This document shows positions 1-8,884 of a stretch of DNA of 43,336 nt, piece after piece; the stretch's first letter is position 1, and each line of letters begins with the position of its first letter. The translations under genes and the position numbers were made by a program. The notes under the pieces were generated by a model that did no database searches, was not told where the DNA came from, and saw only the letters and a list, made by a program, of their open reading frames with translations. Origin of the DNA: Pelotomaculum sp. PtaB.Bin104 (GTDB lineage: Bacteria; Bacillota; Desulfotomaculia; Desulfotomaculales; Pelotomaculaceae); NCBI GenBank assembly GCA_002067205.1, contig MVQL01000058.1, positions 1-43,336 on the forward strand, given 5' to 3'.

Positions 1-324
1 TGGAATGCGCTGATGGTAAGCGAGGCTATGGATATGGTCGAGGAATACGTAAATCAAGCCATCGAGCCGATGGAGCAGGCGAAGCTTGTAGCTGCCGAGG
101 CCAGAAAAATCCCCAATCTGCCGGGCTACATCGACCAGCACCTGGTACGCCTTATCAGTGAAATCGAACGGATTACTGGCGGGGTAATGTCCTGGAACCA
201 GCAGCCTTATTCGGGTAATGTCCGCGCAGCGATAACCTCTGTCCGTGAGTCTATACCCAGTGGGACGATAGATTCGGAACGGCAGAAGGCGAACAGCGGC
301 AGACAGCTAAGTCTGGTGAGCTGA
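1..324 (+). CDS. hypothetical protein, probably 5'-truncated by the window edge
   Basis: The reading frame is open from base 1 (Trp-Asn-Ala-Leu before the first ATG at 13), so the true start is probably outside the window. The visible part is about 107 residues, with an amphipathic, Glu/Ala-rich helical N-terminal half (EEYVNQAIEPMEQAKLVAAEA) and a low-complexity polar C-terminus. I recognise no domain. It lies on the plus strand with three further small genes, which look like one operon. Confidence 0.5.
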   Translation, partial: WNALMVSEAMDMVEEYVNQAIEPMEQAKLVAAEARKIPNLPGYIDQHLVRLISEIERITGGVMSWNQQPYSGNVRAAITSVRESIPSGTIDSERQKANSGRQLSLVS

Positions 325-344
325 TAGAGCTTGCGAGACCAGTA

Positions 345-369
345 ATTGAAGGGGTTACTATGCCCAAAA
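345..369 (+). repeat. 25-nt leader repeat, copy 1
   Basis: ATTGAAGGGGT followed by TACTATGCCCAAAA, between the stop of the first gene and the RBS of the second. Copy 2 lies at 894-918 in the same position before the next gene and differs at three bases. Function is unknown; GGG and CCC arms could form a small hairpin. Confidence 0.6.
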
Positions 370-393
370 TCTGAACAGAAAGGAGTAAGAAAT

Positions 394-876
394 ATGGCAA
401 CAGGTCAGATGGACTTGTTTGGCGGAGTAAAGCTTGCCGAACCAGAGCCGACTACTACAGTTAAGCTGGGACGGAAAGCTGTCCAGATACCACTTCGCAA
501 GAAACGGCGGGAAGCCGTCAATCGCCTGATGGAGATACTGGAAAAGTTAGAAGGGAAGGACATCTGCATCGGCTCTTACGATGCCGGCGGACGCCACTTC
601 TGGCTGGATAACCTTAAGCTCCAACGGCTTCAACTGGAATGGCATCCTATCAGGCTAAAGAGCGACCAGAACTATATCCCCGGGGTCATTGTGCTCTGGG
701 GGAGTAAATCGGCAGCCGTCAGGATATTCACCGACTACCTCGTAGCGGTGCGTGAGCAGGAATATCAGGGATACTGGCATTATCTGCTGGATTTCCATAA
801 CGGTTTCTGGCAAAGCCCGATTGACAACTTCAGGTCACACTATGCCTGCCTGCACATAACCAGATTCAAGGACTAG
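394..876 (+). CDS. uncharacterised 160-aa protein
   Basis: Not recognised. The start is the ATG at 394, behind a clear AAAGGAG at 379-385; a TTG 48 bases upstream is in frame but would read through the leader repeat. The N-terminus is MATGQMDLFGG, then a basic stretch (RKKRREAVNRLMEILEKLEG) and an aromatic-rich C-terminal domain with many Trp, Tyr and His residues (GYWHYLLDFHNGFW). No signal peptide or membrane segment is visible. It is second in a plus-strand group of four small genes and is probably cytoplasmic. Confidence 0.6.
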   Translation: MATGQMDLFGGVKLAEPEPTTTVKLGRKAVQIPLRKKRREAVNRLMEILEKLEGKDICIGSYDAGGRHFWLDNLKLQRLQLEWHPIRLKSDQNYIPGVIVLWGSKSAAVRIFTDYLVAVREQEYQGYWHYLLDFHNGFWQSPIDNFRSHYACLHITRFKD

Positions 877-893
877 AAGTCAAAATCTCAATT

Positions 894-918
894 ATTGAAG
901 GGGTAACTATACCCTAAA
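894..918 (+). repeat. 25-nt leader repeat, copy 2
   Basis: ATTGAAGGGGT followed by AACTATACCCTAAA, directly upstream of the AAAGGAG RBS of the gene at 932. It matches 22 of 25 positions of the copy at 345-369. GGGT and ACCC can pair around AACTAT, so it may be a translational or binding signal shared by the two genes. Confidence 0.6.
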
Positions 919-931
919 AAGGAGAAAAATA

Positions 932-1249
932 ATGAATACACTATTCGTAATCAATGCCGCTTTCAATACTGGTCAGATTGTCGCTTCAAGAGGCGTTTTC
1001 GACCTAGCGTGTGAGAACATCGACTTTGCACACTTCATCCAGAAGTCCCTCAATCGCCACGTAAAGGGTGACTGGGGTGATGTGGATGACGAGGATAAAC
1101 AGACCAATGACCAGGCATTGAGGCAGGACACTCGCCTGCTATCGGCCTACAACGATGACCGCTTTCCCCAAAACAGCGTGGCCACCATCTGGATAATCAC
1201 CGAGGCCGACCGGAGCTCAACCACCATCCTATTCCCCGACGAATACTAG
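932..1249 (+). CDS. uncharacterised 105-aa protein
   Basis: Not recognised. It has an ATG start behind AAAAAGGAG. The protein is acidic, with DWGDVDDEDKQTND in the middle and a C-terminal strand-rich part (SVATIWIITEADRSSTTILFPDEY). The N-terminus is hydrophobic but too short and broken for a convincing signal peptide. It is third in the plus-strand group. Confidence 0.55.
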   Translation: MNTLFVINAAFNTGQIVASRGVFDLACENIDFAHFIQKSLNRHVKGDWGDVDDEDKQTNDQALRQDTRLLSAYNDDRFPQNSVATIWIITEADRSSTTILFPDEY

Positions 1250-1288
1250 ACCTGTATCCACGAAATACAAATATTAAGGAGGAAAACT

Positions 1289-1774
1289 TTGTCTAAAAAT
1301 ATCAACTCGATGATAGACGACCTAGTAGGTACGTTAACCGATCCTATCATTGTTTACCCAGGTGGCTGGGGAGATAGTCTTCCCGAATGGCTAAAGAACG
1401 CCATCACCTTGGAGAGGTTGACTGAGAATATGAAAACCTCAAAGGGAGAGCAACCAACTGGTACCGATGCCGAAGTCTGTGCTTATCTCAATACTGCTTC
1501 ACTGACGGTGCCAATAGATAGCGACTGGAGCCAGATTTATCTTTACGTCGCGGGTAAAACCTATACTCGATGGCGTAAGGGTGAAATGCCAAAGGATATC
1601 AAGATTGATTCTCTCACAGAACAACAGATGGCAGATTTGAACCGACTTAAAGAATGGCTCTATCTCCGGCGTACTACAGCCAGACAGGAGCTAGAACGGG
1701 CGGAAAGACGCCAGCAGAAAGAAGAGGAGGTAGCCAAGAATAAAGTAGAAAGGCCAGCGTTGTTTGAATTCTAA
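1289..1774 (+). CDS. uncharacterised 161-aa protein (TTG start)
   Basis: It starts with TTG, supported by a strong AAGGAGG a few bases upstream. The N-terminal part contains PIIVYPGGWGDSLPEWL, followed by a mixed region. The C-terminal 50 residues are a charged helix or coiled coil (KEWLYLRRTTARQELERAERR). I do not recognise the family, although the sequence feels like a conserved gene of anaerobe mobile or phage-like regions. It is last in the plus-strand operon and is followed within 30 bases by an intrinsic terminator. Confidence 0.6.
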   Translation: MSKNINSMIDDLVGTLTDPIIVYPGGWGDSLPEWLKNAITLERLTENMKTSKGEQPTGTDAEVCAYLNTASLTVPIDSDWSQIYLYVAGKTYTRWRKGEMPKDIKIDSLTEQQMADLNRLKEWLYLRRTTARQELERAERRQQKEEEVAKNKVERPALFEF

Positions 1775-1798
1775 ATAAAGTTAGGAGGTATATCTTAT

Positions 1799-1829
1799 GG
1801 GGTCGGATGTAATCCGGCCCCTTTTTTTT
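1799..1829 (+). terminator. intrinsic terminator after the left operon
   Basis: GGGGTCGGAT, loop GTA, ATCCGGCCCC, then eight T. A strong RBS (AGGAGG at 1783-1788) and an ATG at 1797 sit right in front and would read a 23-codon frame through the hairpin, probably a relic of a lost gene. Confidence 0.85.
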
Positions 1830-1842
1830 GTTCCCAAACTAG

Positions 1843-2589
1843 TTAATAGTCCCATTCCTGGTGACTGAGAGGGCTACGGTTCAATTCTTCTTTAAGCGAT
1901 TTCCACATGGGGAGGAAGTTATCCATGTGGAAAGTAAATTTTTCTCCATGTTTTCTTTCCAGTAAATGAACCATCTCATGCACCACAACATATTCGATAC
2001 AGGACCTGGGCTTCTTAGCGAGTTCCAAATTAAGCCAGATTCTCCCCGCTTTGCGATTGCAGCTACCCCATTTGGTTTTCATTTTCTTGATCCCAAAATC
2101 CCGAACATTGACATTCAACGTTCTTTCCCACGTATGAATATACGCTGGAACGATCTCCTTCATTCTCTGACGATACCATTCGTCAAGTATAGTCTCTCTT
2201 TTTTCCGTTGAGGTATCGGGACGAATCTGCATTTCAATAACGCTATGTTTAAGGGTAATCTTAGGAGCCGCTTCAATATCTAGAATTTCCAGCAGATATC
2301 TTTTACCCAAGTAATAATGACTCTCACGGTTTATATAATCCCGGGCTGGCTCTCTTGCTTGCTCATTAAGTTTGGTTTGTTGCTTTCTTATCCAACCGAG
2401 TTTTGAGATGGCGTATATTCGTATTGTATCCAAATCTAGACGCAATGGAGCGGAGATACGTACTTTCCCGGATGGTGGGTAAACGCTTAGATGTACGTTC
2501 TTAATGTCTTTATAAGTAACGTCGATTTTTAAGTCACCAAGGGTTATGTGAGGCACTTCAATACTCGCTTTGTTGTTTAATAATCGCAA
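1843..2589 (-). CDS. YgjP/DUF45-like (SprT-like) zinc metalloprotein of a type I restriction operon
   Basis: A 248-residue protein with the zincin motif HEMVH at residues 204-208 and the KTKWGSC motif (171-177) typical of YgjP/DUF45 (M48-related) proteins, which are often encoded right after hsdR. The catalytic Glu is present. The start given is a TTG overlapping the end of hsdR by 32 bases; a GTG at 2556 just after the hsdR stop is an alternative and would remove 11 residues. It is the last gene of the minus-strand array, so translational coupling to hsdR is likely. Its role beside type I restriction enzymes is not settled; proteolytic control of HsdR is a guess. Confidence 0.85.
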   Translation of the reverse strand: MRLLNNKASIEVPHITLGDLKIDVTYKDIKNVHLSVYPPSGKVRISAPLRLDLDTIRIYAISKLGWIRKQQTKLNEQAREPARDYINRESHYYLGKRYLLEILDIEAAPKITLKHSVIEMQIRPDTSTEKRETILDEWYRQRMKEIVPAYIHTWERTLNVNVRDFGIKKMKTKWGSCNRKAGRIWLNLELAKKPRSCIEYVVVHEMVHLLERKHGEKFTFHMDNFLPMWKSLKEELNRSPLSHQEWDY

Positions 2590-5587
2590 ACAGTCTTTCT
2601 ACTTCGGTTTGGTCTTTGAGGATCTCATTGAGAGCGTGTTTGATCTCATTTTCTTTTGGAGTATTGCCACGCCAATCAGCTTTCTTAACCTTTTTAACTG
2701 CCATATCTAGTTTGATGGCTAATGCTTCGTTTTTACCCGTGTTGTTAAACAAAGCTCTTTGCGCGGCTGTTTGTATTCCAGCAGGTAAATCGTCCCTGGT
2801 GGTTTGGGTTACCTTTTTAGATAAATCAGCGATTTTTCTCAGATATTCCTCGTAGCTTATAGCATTAGCTTTGCGCTCTTTTATGATCTCATCCAGTAGC
2901 TTAGACATTTCTTCAAAATACGCCGGATCAATCAAGTGCTCTTTGATGATCTTCTTCCGGACATTGTTGATTATTGCCTCTGCCACAGCTTCTTTATTAT
3001 TTTTTATTCCTGGCGGTAAACTGGTAATAGCGGCAGCAATCCCGGAATTAACAATAATATCCAGCAGCGACATGTTAGCGAACGGCGATATGGTCCGCGG
3101 AATCTCAGCTTGAATATAGGTATCAATTAAGTGCCGCATATCGGCTTCATAGGTTTTCATATCCAGGGTCTCGCCGGAGGCATTCTTGATTTCCTCTCTA
3201 AGATTGAGATAGAAGTCCACTTTCTTCTTAATATCGGCGATCTCCGCTTGAGAGTACCCTGCCTCTTCTAACTCAGCCGCAATGTTGGCATAAGCCCGAA
3301 TCAAAGCCACCGTATCTTTGTAGAGAAAAGTCCTTCTGGTTTCGGTACTCTTCAGTTCGTCCTCATTTTCCGGATTACCACAGAAGTATCGTATATAGGC
3401 CATCTGGTCTCTAGGCGGTTCCACCGGCTCACATAGTAGGGCTATTTCCTCAAGGGCTTTATCCAGACGCTCCTTGCCCTTTTCCAGCCTATCCTTTAGT
3501 AATACGTCGACTTCTTCTTGTCCGAAGGTATCATAGTCCAGTTCAGAAGTGTAAACCGCAACTGCATTTTCCACCTTTTTAAACAGGTCTTTGTAATCAA
3601 CGATATAACCAAATTGTTTGTCTTCGCTATCCAACCGGTTGACCCGGCAAATAGCTTGAAATAGTGCATGATCCTGCATGCTTTTATCGATGTATAGATA
3701 GGAACAGGGGGGTGCGTCAAATCCTACCAGTAGTTTATCCACAACAACCAGCAGTTTCATATTGGCCGGTTCTTTTATGAACTTTGCCTTTGCTTCGTCT
3801 TCGTATTTTTCCGTGGATTTGGTGCCAAGCAATGCTTTGTAAAGGTTATAGATGAATTCCCTCTCGGTTTCTGTTCCGGCGCCAGTGTCTTCTGTTGTGA
3901 TGTCCTTGGGCGCAGGATTATACGAGGTCACAATAGCACACTTGTCCTTCAGTTCTGTTTTTTGAAACAGCTCAAAATACCGACAAGCTTCATAGATACT
4001 GGAAGCTACCAAAATTGCATTACCTAAACCGGAGCTCAAACGAGGCTTCACATTGAAATCAAAAATAATATCGCTTACCACTTTCTCCAAGCGAGAGCGA
4101 GAACTCAGTACTTTTTGCATCGTTCCCCATTGTCTCTTTAGTTCCGATTTTTGAAAATCATTTAAGCCTTTAGTTTTTGCTTCGAACCATTCGTCAATTT
4201 TTTGTATAGAAGTCAATTTCTGATCGATATCCCGAGCTTCATATACCAGGTCCAGCACTACGCCGTCTTCAACCCCTTCATTAAACTTATAAGTGTGGAT
4301 ATATTTGCCGAAAACCTCCAGGCTTGTTTGCTTGTCTTGCTTCAGTAATGGTGTACCCGTGAAGCCGATGAATACGGCAGTCTTGAGTAGGGCTTTCATG
4401 ACTCTGTGAAGTTTGCCTGATTGGGTACGGTGACACTCATCCACGAAAATGAACAATTCACCTACAGTCTGGGCGGGATTGTCTTCCAGTTCCTTAATGA
4501 ATTCATTGAAGTTGTCCACGTCTTTTCGGCCAAATTTGTGGACCAGTGAACAGAGCATGCGTGGCTTTGCTTTTCCCAGTTGCTCCATTAAATCCTTACC
4601 GGAGGTAGTCCGCACCATCTGTTCACCAGCGTCTTTGAAGACTCTCTCTATCTGCTTATCCAGTTCATCGCGGTCAGTGACAACGACCACGCGTGCATGA
4701 GGATTATTTTCCAATATCCATTTTGCCAACCACACCATAACCAGGCTTTTGCCGCTGCCCTGGGTATGCCAGATAATACCGCCTTCAATTCTTTTTACGT
4801 GCTCCTGGGCAGCTTTCACGCCAAAATACTGGTGCGTACGACAAAGCTTTTTGATGCCACCGTCAAACAGAGTGAAATCATAGATTATTTCAAGGAAGCG
4901 TTGCTTCTCGCATAATTTCAACAGGTACTTGTCGAGCAGGTTTGTAACATCACTATCCTCTTTCCACTGTAGAAAATATTTTTCGGGCGTGCCGATCGTG
5001 CCGTAACGCAATCCCTGGGTGTCATTGCCGGCAAAAACCCATTGTATTGTGCTGAAAAATGACTGGATAAACTCTTTCTGCTGGTTGACGATGTTCTGAC
5101 GGATGCCATCACCAATGGATATGATGCTGCGTTTCAATTCCAGAACACCAAGGGCAATACCATTAACAAATAACACTATGTCCGGTCGCTTGTCATGCTG
5201 GCCGCTGATGGTAACTTCCTCTGCGATGGCAAATTCGTTTTTTAATGGGTGCTTCCAGTCAATCAGATGCACCGTCTCAAAATTATCTCCGGCTTCCGCC
5301 TTAACTTTCACTCCATAACGGAGCAAGTCATGCACCTTTTTATTGGCTGCGTATAGTCCATCACTTAAGTCTTTTGCCGCCACGGAGAGTTCATAAATGG
5401 CTTTATTGATCAGAATATCGGAGTAACCCCGCTTTTCCTTCAGATACATACGCAGAATAGGCTCCTCAATATTGCTGTTATTAGGGCGAGTTTCCCAATT
5501 ACCCAGATAGGTATATCCCAGTTGTTCACTGAAAAGCTGGACCACTCGATCCTGGGTAATTTTTTCAATATCTCCGACTTCGCTCAT
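2558..5587 (-). CDS. hsdR: type I restriction enzyme, R subunit (ATP-dependent translocase and endonuclease)
   Basis: 1009 residues, full length for HsdR. The N-terminal nuclease domain has the PD-(D/E)XK core D136 and E150-L-K152 (KRPDIVLF ... GVLELK). The SF2 motor shows Walker A in HTQGSGKS (274-281), the DECH box at 383-386 and motif III TGTP (410-413). A long C-terminal helical region binds the methylase complex in this family. HsdR cleaves DNA after ATP-driven translocation when HsdM/HsdS find an unmodified site. Two other nuclease-like genes separate it from hsdS, which is unusual. No frameshift or missing motif was seen. Confidence 0.97.
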   Translation of the reverse strand: MSEVGDIEKITQDRVVQLFSEQLGYTYLGNWETRPNNSNIEEPILRMYLKEKRGYSDILINKAIYELSVAAKDLSDGLYAANKKVHDLLRYGVKVKAEAGDNFETVHLIDWKHPLKNEFAIAEEVTISGQHDKRPDIVLFVNGIALGVLELKRSIISIGDGIRQNIVNQQKEFIQSFFSTIQWVFAGNDTQGLRYGTIGTPEKYFLQWKEDSDVTNLLDKYLLKLCEKQRFLEIIYDFTLFDGGIKKLCRTHQYFGVKAAQEHVKRIEGGIIWHTQGSGKSLVMVWLAKWILENNPHARVVVVTDRDELDKQIERVFKDAGEQMVRTTSGKDLMEQLGKAKPRMLCSLVHKFGRKDVDNFNEFIKELEDNPAQTVGELFIFVDECHRTQSGKLHRVMKALLKTAVFIGFTGTPLLKQDKQTSLEVFGKYIHTYKFNEGVEDGVVLDLVYEARDIDQKLTSIQKIDEWFEAKTKGLNDFQKSELKRQWGTMQKVLSSRSRLEKVVSDIIFDFNVKPRLSSGLGNAILVASSIYEACRYFELFQKTELKDKCAIVTSYNPAPKDITTEDTGAGTETEREFIYNLYKALLGTKSTEKYEDEAKAKFIKEPANMKLLVVVDKLLVGFDAPPCSYLYIDKSMQDHALFQAICRVNRLDSEDKQFGYIVDYKDLFKKVENAVAVYTSELDYDTFGQEEVDVLLKDRLEKGKERLDKALEEIALLCEPVEPPRDQMAYIRYFCGNPENEDELKSTETRRTFLYKDTVALIRAYANIAAELEEAGYSQAEIADIKKKVDFYLNLREEIKNASGETLDMKTYEADMRHLIDTYIQAEIPRTISPFANMSLLDIIVNSGIAAAITSLPPGIKNNKEAVAEAIINNVRKKIIKEHLIDPAYFEEMSKLLDEIIKERKANAISYEEYLRKIADLSKKVTQTTRDDLPAGIQTAAQRALFNNTGKNEALAIKLDMAVKKVKKADWRGNTPKENEIKHALNEILKDQTEVERLFAIIKQQSEY

Positions 5588-5609
5588 CTTAGCCCCTCAT
5601 TATTTGAAC

Positions 5610-6653
5610 TTAAATAGATGGATTTTGCAGGTTATATAATTCTCTATACCAGGTTGCCCACTTATTGAGTTTCGCATCACCTAAGCTCTCTGCCGCTTTG
5701 ATGACGTTTTTCGACGTGAACACTGAAAACTTCGGATTATCTGCAATCAAGTTCTTGTAGTCGTTTATCGTGTTATCCAGGTAAATATTTAACGGGTGCC
5801 GTACTACAGAAAAATAAACATGTTTATATGGCTGCGCTTGTTCTTCCAGGCTGAGAGCCAGCAGTTGATTCCGCCAAAGTTGATTTGTACCACCTCGGAA
5901 AGGACATTGACCATATTTATTATGGTTGGGGAAAAAGGCTTGATGCCGTTCAGTGATATCCCAATATCTGAAATGGCGGATATCGTGGTAATAACAGTAG
6001 CTCTTGTTCCCCAATATCTCTGAAAAGTTCTTAGAACAATTATGTTGAGGCTTTCTCCCATTACTCGTAAAACCGTGACATTCGGTGAATTCTTGTTCCG
6101 TCAGTTTGTGTTCGATCAACCATAAGCATAATTCGTGCTTTTTATTGAAATAAGCAATAGCGATATCAGAATCCGTACCATAGAGTTTAGTATGGTCACC
6201 TAATAACCCAGCCCCTTCTCTTGGTCCCCAAAACTCAATTTGAAATCCATGATCCAATTCTCCAGCCGCCAGTTCGTGGAAATCGTCCGGCTTTATTAGT
6301 CTCAATACGTCATTTGCCCTCGGGTGTAAAAGCACAGGTAGGAAGAGGTTAGCGTTCGCTGCTTGCGAGCTCGCCATATGATTAAAATGCTGGTGTAATT
6401 TGAAGTAGAATTTTTCATGATGTTTTTTCAGTGCATCAACAACTTCCGGGTAAATAACCGGATAATCTTTCTTTACGGATTCGGGAAGGATAGCATCATA
6501 AGGTATCTTTCTTCCCAAATGATTATAAAAACCTTCTTCTTTAGTGACATGATCCCATTTCCAATCGATGAGGTGTAAATACATCTCCTCTTGAAACGGG
6601 TTCAGGACACTAGGAAGTGTATATTGGTTTCCGTTTTTATCTAGTATCCTCAT
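5610..6653 (-). CDS. PD-(D/E)XK nuclease-like protein (resembles PGN_0703-type restriction-associated proteins)
   Basis: A 347-residue protein whose centre reads GTDSDIAIAYFN, then LCLWLIEHKL, an Asp followed by Glu-x-Lys as in PD-(D/E)XK nucleases of the PGN_0703 type. Three Cys residues follow the core (ECHGF, HNC, SYCYY). It overlaps the upstream gene by ATGA and ends 22 bases before hsdR, so it is an integral operon member. Family assignment comes from the motif arrangement only. It could cleave modified or unmodified DNA, or be a structural partner of the restriction complex. Confidence 0.6.
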   Translation of the reverse strand: MRILDKNGNQYTLPSVLNPFQEEMYLHLIDWKWDHVTKEEGFYNHLGRKIPYDAILPESVKKDYPVIYPEVVDALKKHHEKFYFKLHQHFNHMASSQAANANLFLPVLLHPRANDVLRLIKPDDFHELAAGELDHGFQIEFWGPREGAGLLGDHTKLYGTDSDIAIAYFNKKHELCLWLIEHKLTEQEFTECHGFTSNGRKPQHNCSKNFSEILGNKSYCYYHDIRHFRYWDITERHQAFFPNHNKYGQCPFRGGTNQLWRNQLLALSLEEQAQPYKHVYFSVVRHPLNIYLDNTINDYKNLIADNPKFSVFTSKNVIKAAESLGDAKLNKWATWYRELYNLQNPSI

Positions 6654-7609
6654 TTCTTCTTCCCTGTGCCATTCATATCACTTTTATACAGTTTAAAACT
6701 CACCTGATACCTGTAAAACTCGATATTCGGGGCAACCGACAACGCTCTTCTTATCCTGATATCGTCTTCCAAGGCAACAATAACACCCTTTACTGTTTGA
6801 CTCTCTTCAGCTAATTCTTGCTGTACGTACCCCATATATCTTTGAACTTGGCCAACCACATGGTCGCTGGCTCTACCTTTTTTCAATTCAACAACCAATA
6901 ATTCCTTTTTATCCTTGCTGATTGCCAGAATATCAATCGGGCCCGTATCGCTCGGGTATTGCTGGCCAACGAGCTCGCCATCCTCTTCGTAAATATTATA
7001 TTTCTTACCAAACTCGGTTTGCTTCCAGTTCTGAATAAGGAATTCTTCAAGGTGCTCCTCAAGTGCGAATGTTGAAGGATCCTCAATGGTATCATCAGTT
7101 GCTATTATCGTAGGGGGTACATTCCCAGAAATCAGTTTTTCAATCTCTTCAGCAAATTTTGTAATGGTACTAACTGTGCCAATCGAACCGGTAGAATACT
7201 GCAGGGCTTTACTCATAGCAGTTCTTTCAATCAAGTTTGGATACCAGCGAACAACTCTACGATGAGGGAGAACATCGCCAGAATGATAACTGTAATTCTC
7301 AACAACCTCACCTACCATATAGCTACCCGAGCCATTGGGGCACAACACGATATCCCCATTCTTGATGCCTTTGGCAACAGTCCATAAAGCCCCACAGGCC
7401 AGACCGGCAGAAACCTTTGTTTTATCTGGATGGTCCTTCAGGTAAATTGGTATAAATTCTCGGTTGAAGAGCCTCCAATCGTCCGGCAGCTTTTCCGTTA
7501 AGTCGAGGTTAATCTCAAAATCAGCGCCGATAAAATTACCTTTTTGGCAGACTTCGGCATAACGGCTTTTTCTTCCCAGCATGATTCTAAAGTAATTTTT
7601 CGTAGCCAT
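6650..7609 (-). CDS. DUF91/NucS-like nuclease-domain protein
   Basis: 319 residues. The C-terminal half carries a NucS/DUF91-like PD-(D/E)XK domain: DTGPIDILAISK (Asp), then LLVVELKKGRA (Glu-x-Lys) and HVVGQVQRYMGYV, where a conserved Gln-rich helix follows the active site. The N-terminal half has a beta-rich domain (GDIVLCPNGSGSYMVGEVV) that looks like a PUA/EVE- or SH3-type nucleic-acid-binding fold, though this is a weak call. It starts 3 bases after the hsdS stop and overlaps the next gene by 4 bases. It is probably an accessory DNA endonuclease of the restriction cluster. Confidence 0.7.
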   Translation of the reverse strand: MATKNYFRIMLGRKSRYAEVCQKGNFIGADFEINLDLTEKLPDDWRLFNREFIPIYLKDHPDKTKVSAGLACGALWTVAKGIKNGDIVLCPNGSGSYMVGEVVENYSYHSGDVLPHRRVVRWYPNLIERTAMSKALQYSTGSIGTVSTITKFAEEIEKLISGNVPPTIIATDDTIEDPSTFALEEHLEEFLIQNWKQTEFGKKYNIYEEDGELVGQQYPSDTGPIDILAISKDKKELLVVELKKGRASDHVVGQVQRYMGYVQQELAEESQTVKGVIVALEDDIRIRRALSVAPNIEFYRYQVSFKLYKSDMNGTGKKK

Positions 7610-7612
7610 AAC

Positions 7613-8884
7613 CTATACCAGCCTTTTCTTACCTGTTAATAGTTCCTGTGCCATGCCCTGCTTAATCAATTTATACTTTGCAATCTTACCCTCTAATCCC
7701 TCTATCTCGTTGTCCAGATCGCTTAGGGCTTGAGCAACTAATGATTGCTCTTCCTTAGTAGGAGGTAGCAATAATTGAACATTGGCAATGTTGGTTTTAC
7801 TTATTCCGGTTACTTTTGTACCAACTGCATAAAACTTAAATTGCCTCTTTACGTTATTAGTTTTAAAACAATATCGTTTGTACAGATTTACCAAAGAATC
7901 ATCTTTGCTTTTTAATACAATGGTATGTAATCCAGAAATATAAGGGATTTTATTTTGATTCTTAATCACAAGATGTTTACTGGCTCCCTCATCATCTTCT
8001 GAAGCATCAACAAACACAACGTCTCCGTCATTCAGGAGAGATTTTGGGTTTATAGATTTTATATTGACTTTTAATTTAGGAATTTTTAAATACTCTTCTC
8101 CTACATCAATATAACTCTTGTTTGAGCCATGTATATCGCCGTAATGCAAATAACAATAACCCTCATCAGAGAGCTTGTCTCTTGAAGCTGATATTCCTCC
8201 ACTGATTGAAAATATATCGCCGATAGTCTTCGTTTCCCACTCCCCACTGAACCCCGCCAGCCTTTTCTTGCCGGAGAGAAGTAGCTGCATTGCACCCTGC
8301 TTGAGGTCTTTCTTCTTGGCGATTAACTTTTCCGTGTTAGCAATGAGGTCATCAGCATCAGACAAGGCTTCAGCGATGGCGATTCGCTCATCCTTCGTAA
8401 TTGGGAAAGGAACCAAAAAGGACCTAATATCTTTGTTAGTTATTTGGTTAATGGTTGCGCCAATATTACGTTGGATTTGCCGTTTAATAATATTTGAGTT
8501 AAATAAGTGAAAGATGAAACTCGAATCATCGGTACGATACACCGACATGAAAGCACCAAATGTGTATCCTGCAGAATCCTCATCAATTAACGCACTTTTA
8601 CCGATCAAAGGGCGGCTTCCGTTCCTGACACATACTAAGATGTCTCCCGGCTTTGTATATAATTTATCTTGCACCTTGACGTCTACAAAAACGTTATCGT
8701 CGAATTTTAGGCCGTTATCTCCAATGTTTGAAGACCGTAAAACTAACAATCCATATTCTCTGACATCTTCAGGCTTATAGGTTAATCCAATCGTTGGTTC
8801 ACCAATTTCTCCAAGAGCCTTAACATCCCAATCAGAAGGGATTCCACCGATTTCTGTCTGCTTATAACCTGCTTTTATTTCCAT
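7613..8884 (-). CDS. hsdS: type I restriction enzyme, S subunit (specificity)
   Basis: 423 residues with two target recognition domains, each followed by a conserved helix. The first repeat starts at MEIKAGYKQTEIGGIPSDW and ends near KKDLKQGAMQLLLSGKKRL. The second starts at GFSGEWETKTIGDIF and ends with KQGMAQELLTGKKRLV. The LL(S/T)GKKRL signature occurs twice, as expected from two half-S repeats. It overlaps the end of hsdM by 10 bases. The recognition site cannot be predicted from sequence alone. Confidence 0.95.
   Translation of the reverse strand: MEIKAGYKQTEIGGIPSDWDVKALGEIGEPTIGLTYKPEDVREYGLLVLRSSNIGDNGLKFDDNVFVDVKVQDKLYTKPGDILVCVRNGSRPLIGKSALIDEDSAGYTFGAFMSVYRTDDSSFIFHLFNSNIIKRQIQRNIGATINQITNKDIRSFLVPFPITKDERIAIAEALSDADDLIANTEKLIAKKKDLKQGAMQLLLSGKKRLAGFSGEWETKTIGDIFSISGGISASRDKLSDEGYCYLHYGDIHGSNKSYIDVGEEYLKIPKLKVNIKSINPKSLLNDGDVVFVDASEDDEGASKHLVIKNQNKIPYISGLHTIVLKSKDDSLVNLYKRYCFKTNNVKRQFKFYAVGTKVTGISKTNIANVQLLLPPTKEEQSLVAQALSDLDNEIEGLEGKIAKYKLIKQGMAQELLTGKKRLV

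Noticed and set aside
1797..1868. 23-codon frame with strong RBS over the terminator
   Set aside because: It reads through an intrinsic terminator and into the opposite gene's end; more likely a leftover start signal.
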